From Sabethes cyaneus (Eukaryota; Arthropoda; Insecta; Diptera; Culicidae): a stretch of DNA of 64,000 bases. A model generated the notes under the pieces. The model ran no database searches. It was not told the origin of the DNA and worked only from the letters and a program-made list of their open reading frames with translations. Numbering within the stretch: the stretch's first letter is position 1; the number at the start of each line of letters is the position of its first letter. The DNA lies in assembly GCF_943734655.1 (NCBI RefSeq), contig NC_071355.1:238648027-238712026 (forward strand). Direction: 5' to 3'. This document shows positions 57,285-64,000 of this stretch, piece by piece. Made by a program: the position numbers and the translations under genes.

Positions 57285-58055
57285 CAGTAGCGGCACTCCG
57301 TGATTGGCCGAACCAGTAAGATTGGACAAAGAACCATTAATTAAATAGTGCTTGGGAGTAGCATGACATTCTCATTGTGCAACTTCTACTGATTCAATAC
57401 TTTGAAAATTGACGGGGGGTACCACTGCATCTCCACAAGTATCACGGGATAGGATTTATGTTAGTAGGAGAAGGTACAGATCAGGTTTCATCTTGGTAGA
57501 TGATATGATCCTAAAGTTATAAAAGCCTTTGTCAAGCTACTACCAACGAAACAAAAAAAAAGTTGGTTCCAATACGTCGTGTAGTTTCCGAGAAAAAGGT
57601 CCATAAAGTTTGAAAATCGTGGTTTTCCAGGAGCGGCGTTTTATTCCGCTGAAGTTGTTCCACGCCGCACTGGAATGCTTAGGTGTATGATCGTTTTTCG
57701 GCCGATTCCCGTGGTCGGATCATTACAAAATCAGTATCAAAACAAGCGAAAAAGACTGCAGAATCAAAATCTGAAATAAATAAAGGTTAAAAATAATGAT
57801 TTTTTCAAAAATTTTAGTCGTTTATGTCCCCTTAATGAAGACGCAGATAATCACATATTGCTAACTGGCTCACAAAACCAGGAGCAGTGAAACCAATAAG
57901 CCTTTTCTTGAAGCAATTGGTCCCTGAGTTGATAAGTATCTCTACACTCTTGCCAACGCAAGTATGTAGAGACATACCGCCCTACACGCTCTTGCCATTT
58001 CCATTTCCTTTTTTCAAGTTAAAACAGGTATGTCTTGCCCTCTCTGCTCTTTAGT
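57285..58055. other. Intronic sequence, no gene seen
   Basis: Mixed-composition sequence without recognised exons. Text such as CAGTAGCGGCACTCCGTGAT downstream of the TTAGC run looks repeat-derived. Confidence 0.3.
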
Positions 58056-58059
58056 TAAC

Positions 58060-58780
58060 CATCCGCATATTTATCTATTTCTTTTTATTTCAGATTCATA
58101 TTAAGATGCATCTTTTCTTTAATAGTTTTCCCGATGTCCGTTTACTATTACTCTTGCACAGTTTCCGTTCTGATTTTTGCCACTTCCTTTTCTGATTTTT
58201 CTCCCATTCTCATTTCGTTTTGGCATTCGCCATTTCAATTTTTTCCTATTTTATCTCAAACCCATTCCATTTTTATTTTCTCTGTGTTTTTCTAAATTTC
58301 TGTACTTCGTTTCGTTTTCCTTCTTCAAATTTCCAATTTTTCCTAAACTTTTAGTCTTACATTTTTGCTTTTTATTTTGTTTCCTTCCGTTGCTCCGGCT
58401 TCCTTTTCTCTGGTTTTTCTCATTTCTCTTTTCAACGCTATTTTTCCATTACCCACAGTATTCACCGGTATCTCTTTCTTAACTCCTTTACGTTTCGTTT
58501 TCCTGATTTTTTTTTTCAAATTTTCTTTTTCCATACCCAGGTTTTCTTTTCTCATTTATTTTTCTTCTTTCCATTTCTTTTTTCCCTTTTTTACTTCTGC
58601 TTGCTGTTTTATTTTTTACAACATTTTTGTTTCTCTTTTTTTCTCTTGACTATTTCTTTTTGTTACTTCTCACTTTGCCCTTTTTGTTTCACTTATTCCT
58701 TTTTTCATTTTTCCTGATTTCGCTTTACAGTTATCATATGTCTCTCATTTTAATTTTTTTTTGTAAAGCAGGAAAAGTCA
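58060..58780 (+). repeat. Pyrimidine-rich field 1
   Basis: About 700 bases strongly biased to T and C on this strand, made of degenerate TTTTCC, TTTCATTT and TTCCATTT words with no fixed period. Overlapping frames here translate to Phe/Leu/Ser-rich strings and are low-complexity artefacts. Confidence 0.75.
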
Positions 58781-58889
58781 TACAACAACTACAAAAACAG
58801 CTAAAATGGTAAAACTTATTTTAACGATTTTTCATTTATGAGAAACTAGTTGGGCCCGAATCTTACGATCCGGAAAACTTAAATGTCTG

Positions 58890-60505
58890 TTCAGAATTCC
58901 GAAGACTGTGGATACATTCCATTGGCCAGTGTTTGCAAAGATGTTTAATCTTTGTATTAGTTCTTTGAGTTCTTTTATTGCATAATATAGCTCTAAGAAG
59001 TTGTACCTAAAGGAGTCATAGCCGGAAACTGAAACAAATCGTATTGGATTTTATTTAACTGAATAAAAGCTTCTGGCTGTTTGCAACACTTATGTAGTCT
59101 GATTGGAGTAAAATGACGCTCAGAAAATTCTTGATCGTTTGCTATCATTAACTCATTTTTTAAAATTTTGCGACTTGGTTCGGTCTGATTTAACACCGAC
59201 CATATGATATCGCGACATGCAATCGAGTTGAGCAGGCGAGTCTAGCAGTCGAATCAAGCAATCGAGTCAAGCAGTTGGGCCGAGCAGTCGAGTCGAACAG
59301 TCAAGTCGAGCAGTCAAATCAAGCAATCGAGTCAAGCAGTTAAATCAAGCGATTCAGTCAAGCAGTCCGGACGAGCAGTTGAGTCGAGCAGTCAAGTCGA
59401 GCAGTTAAATCGAGCAGTTCAGTCGATCAGTTTAATCGAGCAATTAAGTCGAATAGTCCAGTCGAGCAGTTGTAACGAGTATAGTCGAGCAGTCGAATCG
59501 AATAGTTTAGTCAAGCAGTAGGGTCAAGCGGTTAAGTGGAACAGTTGAGTCGAGCAGCTCATTCGAGTAATCGACTCGAGCAATTCATTCGAGTAGTCGA
59601 GTCAAGCAGTTCATTCGAGTAGTCGAGTCGAGCAGTTCATTCGAGTAGTCGAGTAGTTCATTCGAGTAGTCAAGTCGAACGGTTTATTCGAGTAGTCAAG
59701 TCGAACGGTTTATTCGAGCAGTTGAGTCGAGTAGTCTAGTTGAGCAGCTGAGTCGAGCAGTTGTATCGAGCATTTGAATCGAGCAGTTAAGTCGAGCTGT
59801 CGAATCAAACAGAAGTCAAGCAGTTGAGTCGAGCAGTCAGATCAAGCTGTTCAGTCAAGCAGTTCAGCCGAGCAGTTGAGTCGACCAGTCGAGATGGCCA
59901 GTTGAACCGAGTAGTCGAGTCGAGCAGTCCAGTCAAGTAGTTAAGTCGAGTAGTCCCGTCGAGCAGTTGAATCGAGTAGTCTAGTCGAGCAGTTGAGTTA
60001 AGCAGTTGGGTTAAGCAGTCTAGTCGAGCAGTTGGGTCAAGCGGTTCAGTCGAGCAGTTAAATCGAACAGTTGAGTCGAGCAGTTCAGTTGAGTTGTCCA
60101 GTCAAACACTTGAATCGAGTAGTTAAGTCAAGCTGTCGAATCAAACGGTCAAATCAAGCAGTTGAGTCAAGCAGTCGGGTTGAGTGGCTAAGTCGAGCAG
60201 TCTAGTCGAGCTGTAGAATCAAGCTGTCAGTTGAGTCGAGTTAACAAATCGCAAGCAGTTGAATCGAGCAATCAGGTTGAGCAGTTGAGTCGAGCAGCCG
60301 ATTTGAATAGTCCATTGAGAGCAAATTGGAGGTACGCTATGTAACTCTATGAGGTGCAACTACTTTACTTTTGCTCGTCTTGAATGTAATCTGGTATGAT
60401 TGGTTTGAGTCTTTGCTTAATGTGGGCGATTATTACCACGAAAATACATATCGCGCTCCTTGTTTTGGCGACAGACATAAGCCTCTTATATTTATGATAA
60501 TTATG
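58890..60505 (-). mobile_element. Minisatellite-bearing repeat element, copy 2 (inverted)
   Basis: Reverse-oriented partner of 28010-30020. The flank at 58890-59216 (ACATTCCATTGGCCAGTGTT, GACTTGGTTCGGTCTGATTT, ACCGACCATATGATATCG) is the complement of 29386-30015. The array at 59217-60312 is the complement of the 13-bp minisatellite, and the distal end (AGACATAAGCCTCTTA, 60473-60490) matches 28041. About 240 bases of copy 1 are absent here, with the junction at TCAAAGAAC. Confidence 0.75.
59217..60312 (-). repeat. 13-bp minisatellite array, inverted
   Basis: About 84 units of the complement consensus NNRGTCGAGCAGT, with frequent TCAAGCAGT and TCGAGTAGT variants. Higher-order duplications are visible, for example CAGTTCATTCGAGTAGTCGA repeated near 59605-59660 and GTCAAGTCGAACGGTTTATT twice near 59669-59720. 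Confidence 0.9.
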
Positions 60506-60509
60506 ATAG

Positions 60510-60760
60510 GATTTTTCTATTTTTGCTGAAGAGATAGAAGGTTACTGTCTTCAGCAAATTTCTTGTAATAATATGCTTTAAAATTTTTATTTTGAAACGA
60601 TGATTCTACAATTGATGAAGGGACGGTAAGGGAAAGTAATGAAGAAGGATTTTTTCGGGAATGAAGGGGAAGGGTGGAAAGGAAGGGGGGGGGGGGTAAT
60701 AGGTAGCTATGGTTAACAAGTTGTCGCTGTGACTCCTATCTTTTGTCCAATGCTGGAAGG
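60510..60760. other. Short spacer with poly-G run
   Basis: Contains GGAAGGGGGGGGGGGGTAA near 60680-60700. A GAAGAGATAGAAGGTTAC phrase (60527) resembles the unit of the 2750-3260 array. No gene seen. Confidence 0.45.
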
Positions 60761-60764
60761 TGCA

Positions 60765-60935
60765 TGGGTCGAACCAAGCTGTAATCAGAGATTATAACCG
60801 GATTTGAACCCACAACACCTGCCAGGGCGTGTCGCTCACTGGTACCCGTGTACCTTTGAACCACAGAGGCGCTGGACTGGTCCAGCGTAAACCTAAAACC
60901 AAGTTTTCCACTCAAAACTCTAATGCGCACCAAAA
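60765..60935 (-). mobile_element. tRNA-derived SINE
   Basis: On the minus strand, CCTCTGTGGTTCAAAGGTAC is an A-box region and GTTGTGGGTTCAAATCCGGT a B-box (GGTTCAAATCC). The spacing (about 60 bases) is tRNA-like and the body continues to 60765. No intact acceptor stem is seen, so I call it SINE and not tRNA. Confidence is limited because only one copy is present in the window. Confidence 0.55.
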
Positions 60936-61129
60936 AAGGTTCTGAACAGTGTGCTGTGCGCGGTTGAATAGATTGTGTTGAGCTTTCGGTTGATCAATTG
61001 AGGGTTAAAAATTAATTTTTAATAAAAGTCCTCGATATTGCAAGGTTTTAAGTCTTAAATTTCGAAAAAAACATCCCGATTTAGTCAGTTTCCCCATTTT
61101 GTCAACCCAAAATTCAACATGGGACTGAT

Positions 61130-62160
61130 AAAACCGGAACATTACTGTATTGCTTTTTTCTTTTTCGCTCCCTTTTTTGATATTCTTTTCCTAATGAATT
61201 TTTCAATTTTTTTCAATTTCTTTTTCATTTCCATCTTTTCTTGGTCGCCATTCAATCCTTTTTGTCACTTTGTTTTACTCTATTTCCTGCCTATCTGTAG
61301 TCTAATTTATTAATTTGCAGTTCACAAAAAATTTCAGTCGCACTACCGATTACTGTCTTTCCTTATAATTGTTTGCCTATAATTTTTCTTTTCATCCTTT
61401 CGCTGTTTTTCTTTCGTTTTATTTTCCAGCCTTTTCTTTTTCATTTGTCTCTTCCGTTCCATAGTCAGTTTTTCATCACCCATTTCTCAGAAAGAGTAGA
61501 AGCTTTCTTTTTCTAATTTCCCTAGAAGTGGAAATATTTCCATTTTTGTGTTTTTTTCTTATCAAGCCACTTTCGTTTTCGTTTCTCATTTCTCTTGGCT
61601 ATATTTTTTTAGTTCTGTCATTTTTTACTGCAATTTTTCTCTCACCTTAATGGAAGTAATATTTTCTTCCGTTTTTTTCTCAGTTCTCATTTCCTTTACC
61701 ATTCTTCATTCTCATTTCGCTTTTCCATTACGCTTTTTATTTTTTCCCCATTTTTTTTGCTATCTTATACGTTCCTTTTCCACACTTTTCTTTTTCTATA
61801 TTTTTATTTCATTTCCTTCTTCGATTTCCTTTTATTCAACTTTCCTTTTTAATGTCGTTTTCCCGTTTTCTTTTCCTGTTCCTTTTCGCTCTTTCTTTTT
61901 TTCTTTTCTTTTTTTTCCTTTGCCTGTCTTTTTTCATTTCCTTTTCTGATTTTTCTTTCCAGTTGAAAATTCGATTTCCGTTACCCATATTACTTTGCAA
62001 CCTTCTTTTCCTATTTTCCGTTTTCCTATTTCCAATTTTTCTCTATTATCTTTTCATTTCTAACTTTGTTTTGTTGCTTTCATCCGATCTTCTTTCCCAC
62101 TTTTCTACCCATCGTCTAATTTTTCAATTTATTATTTCCGTTTTCCTCTCCTTAAGTTTG
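61130..62160 (+). repeat. Pyrimidine-rich field 2
   Basis: About 1 kb dominated by T and C on this strand (TTTTCTTTTTC, TTCCTTTTCC, CATTTCTC words). Open frames of 130-136 codons (61548-61949, 61852-62262) arise because stop codons need purines; translations are Phe-rich and not credible proteins. Confidence 0.8.
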
Positions 62161-62164
62161 CAAT

Positions 62165-62275
62165 ACACTCAAGTAGCTTTTTACGCGAAAGATACGTTTC
62201 GCGTAAATCGAAATCGCGTAAATTCCGAAATTCGCGTAAGAAAACCTCGTGAGCTAATCTAATCTAATCTCACAC
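62165..62275. repeat. CGCGTAAATTCCGAAATTCG repeat and (TAATC)n
   Basis: GATACGTTTCGCGTAAATCG and CGCGTAAATTCCGAAATTCG precede a short CTAATCTAATCTAATCT run at 62255-62271. The CGAAATTCGCGT word recurs at 62815-62960. Confidence 0.6.
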
Positions 62276-62639
62276 TAACGCAGCCAATTCTGGAAGGCAT
62301 TCTGGAAAATGACGGTTACTTGAATCAATCATTTTTCTTGTCAACGGCCAGGCCAACTGCGCAGCATGTACCGCAGAGAGAACTCCAAGGAATCAAGTGG
62401 AACCAGAAAAAATACCTAATTCCATTGAACTCCTTGAAATAAAGGGGAAAGGAAGAAAGCGTGGTCCTCCCGTACCAAACGCTTCCCATATACATAGATA
62501 ATGATTTATTTGCAGTCGTTGGGAGTGTCTTTGCTAATAATGGTTAAGTGATACTTCGGACCCTCAGGGATGAACTAATGGCATTTAGACCAGAAGCCAG
62601 CCTGCAATTGGCCAAGGATATAGCGCCTTTTTCTGAAAA

Positions 62640-62790
62640 TAGATTAGTTTGCTCCTAGCTTGGCTACTCAATTATACAAACTGAAGTATTTAGAGGTATG
62701 GTCACGTGGAGGCGCTAGGTAGGGGCTTGAGATGGCTAAGGCTATGTGGGGCGCTTTTTCCTAGTCCTTCCCCATTTCATACCCACAATA
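62640..62790. repeat. Dispersed repeat shared with 37795-37905
   Basis: See 37795-37905: ATGGTCACGTGGAGGCGCTA and CCTTCCCCATTTCATACCCA are shared, with scattered substitutions. Confidence 0.7.
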
Positions 62791-62814
62791 AGCATAACAA
62801 TAAACTCAGAGCAC

Positions 62815-62965
62815 ATCCACGTAAATTCCAAAAATCGCGTAAAAAACTGTGTGAGTTTCGAAATTTGCGTCAAAAAAAAAACCGTGAAAATTCCGAAATT
62901 CGCGTCAAAAAACCGTATAAATTCTGAATATGGCGTAAAAAAACAAACCGTATAAAAAGCGAGTT
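62815..62965. repeat. About 30-bp tandem repeat, GCGTCAAAAAACCGTxxAAATTC
   Basis: Four to five degenerate units of the form AATTCCGAAATTCGCGTCAA followed by AAAACCGT, spacing about 33-36 bases. The overlapping 73- and 69-codon frames are products of the repeat. It resembles 62190-62250 and the complement of 17205-17275. Confidence 0.65.
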
Positions 62966-63039
62966 TAGTGTACTTAAATTTTTCAGTCCAATTTGTGCTT
63001 ATCATTTTTTTTCTGTTTCTTTTTTAAGTGGTTTTAACT

Positions 63040-63450
63040 CAGAATCTTTGTCATTTATCAAAAATTACTGGTACTCTTCTTGATATGGTTCTCTTTATTT
63101 ACTTTTTTACCTTCTCTTTCATTTCCATTTTTCCTTTGTTTCTCGTTTTCCTTTACGTTTTATTTTCCTGATTTTTCTTAATCATTTTGGGCGACCCATA
63201 TTAAGTTTTCCCTGAGAAGAGAAAACTCATCTCTCTGTTTTTCATTTCTCTGGAAGAAGAGTTTTTCAACATTTCTCATCTCATTTGGCTATTTCTTTGG
63301 TTCTTTTTCAACTTTTATCTCCCATTATTCTTTCTTATTTCACTTGCTCATTCTTATTCCCTATATTTCTTTCATTTTTCTTTTTTAGATGACTTACAAT
63401 TTTTCGTTGTCATTTATTTTTTCCATTTGTTCATCTTTTTTTGGAATTTT
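63040..63450 (+). repeat. Pyrimidine-rich field 3
   Basis: Dominated by TTTC, CTTTT and CATTT words on this strand, resembling 58060-58780 and 61130-62160. Confidence 0.7.
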
Positions 63451-63454
63451 ACCA

Positions 63455-63665
63455 TTGTAGGTGTGGCTCGCACCCACACTCTTTCGGTTGGCACCCGAAT
63501 ACTTTAATCACTAAGCTACTTCTATGCGACAATATTATTTTTGAGTGACTGCTCTTTGTTTCTGTCGCTGAGAAGACAGACTGTTATCTACTCGGTCAGT
63601 GCGATAGAAACAAGCAGTGCGTTGCGGACAGTCGCTTCGACAAGTCTTGTGATTAAACCACCAAA
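63455..63665 (-). mobile_element. tRNA-derived SINE (family B)
   Basis: The tRNA-like head on the minus strand reads AGTAGCTTAGTGATTAAAGT and GAGTGTGGGTGCGAGCCACA (63460-63525). The body ACTCGGTCAGTGCGATAGAA continues to about 63650 and matches 36440-36500. Related heads are at 48430-48510. Confidence 0.6.
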
Positions 63666-63819
63666 CCATCAAGTGTGTTTTCTTTTTTTATTTATACTCC
63701 TATAAAACTATACGCGGTCATGACGTAAACTCTTTTGGAAAGGAAAGAAGTGTCTGGTGCGAAGAATGATAAATTAAGATGAATTGTAAAATTTCGATAT
63801 AGACCAAAACTATGTTGAG

Positions 63820-64000
63820 TTATGCTTTTCCTTATTTTTTTCCGGTTTTCACTTTGTTCTTCTCATTCCGTTTTCTTGTATTGGTTTCTTCTTTCCCTTT
63901 TCCTTCGCTATTTTTCTGATTCACTTCTGCTTTACATCTGCTGCTTTAGTGCTTTCCTTCTTCCCTTTGCCATTCATTTTACCTTTTTCGGTTTTGTGTC
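63820..64000 (+). repeat. Pyrimidine-rich field 4 (runs off window)
   Basis: TTTTCC/CTTTT-rich sequence continuing to the window end. No exon is recognised before 64000, so the downstream reticulon homology exons must lie further on. Confidence 0.6.

Noticed and set aside
60780..60870. Possible functional tRNA gene on the minus strand
   Set aside because: A- and B-box-like sequences are present, but no complete acceptor stem or cloverleaf could be drawn. SINE origin is more likely.
61548..62262. Overlapping 133- and 136-codon Phe-rich ORFs that look like membrane proteins
   Set aside because: The region is pyrimidine-only low-complexity DNA, which lacks purine-containing stop codons on one strand. 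The hydrophobic translation is a composition artefact.

Overview
This 64 kb window looks like intron-rich nuclear DNA of an insect, most likely a culicine mosquito (Aedes-like). That is inferred from four things: a reticulon-type N-terminal exon, repeated fragments of an RTE/JAM1-like LINE, tRNA-derived SINEs, and very dense short TIR elements typical of an expanded mosquito genome. No bacterial, organellar or viral genome organisation is present. No rRNA, genuine tRNA or CRISPR was recognised.

The only host gene I can support is the 5' half of what I call a reticulon-like gene (Rtnl1), read on the + strand. It appears as alternative first coding exons spread over about 45 kb: a long, acidic, proline-rich exon (10247-11114), a short exon (31321-31387), a 36-nt symmetric microexon (31972-32007), and two more short first exons (45245-45302 and 54822-54909). 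All four initiating exons end at a good GT donor in the same phase (one base into a codon). The microexon has AG and GT borders and preserves that phase. The exons encoding the reticulon homology domain are not in the window and should lie beyond 64000. GC-richer, lower-repeat blocks upstream of each first exon (about 9880-10246, 30850-31320, 44520-45244, 54280-54821) are the likely promoters and 5' UTRs. The sequence between them is intron for the longer isoforms.

Almost everything else is transposon debris. 1-9300: unassigned degenerate sequence, a hairpin, a 170-bp tandem repeat, a large composite inverted array (2640-5275), TA-flanked MITEs and a decayed LOA/I-type LINE. 11100-24100: intron with RTE/JAM1-like LINE pieces, SINE and MITE copies, half of a palindromic element and two small unassigned ORFs. 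24170-27225: one decayed Ty3/gypsy element (gag-like, protease, RT, integrase, polypurine tract, start of a 3' LTR), followed directly by an RTE fragment. 28010-30020: an element built around a 13-bp minisatellite, whose inverted partner lies at 58890-60500. 33100-44000: an RTE fragment and a run of TIR elements (TA or 5-bp target duplications), nested elements and a long inverted repeat. 48500-53350: RTE and RNase-H-bearing LINE fragments on the minus strand, a palindromic fold-back element and a roughly 180-bp repeat array. 57000-64000: long pyrimidine-rich fields, SINEs and short tandem repeats.

No new multi-gene system is evident. The most interesting structures are the phase-matched alternative-promoter layout of the reticulon-like gene with its microexon, the pair of inverted minisatellite-bearing elements (one carrying a hammerhead-ribozyme-like motif), several long inverted repeats able to form double-stranded RNA, and the strand-biased pyrimidine fields. 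All calls come from reading the sequence by eye; no alignment or database search was run.
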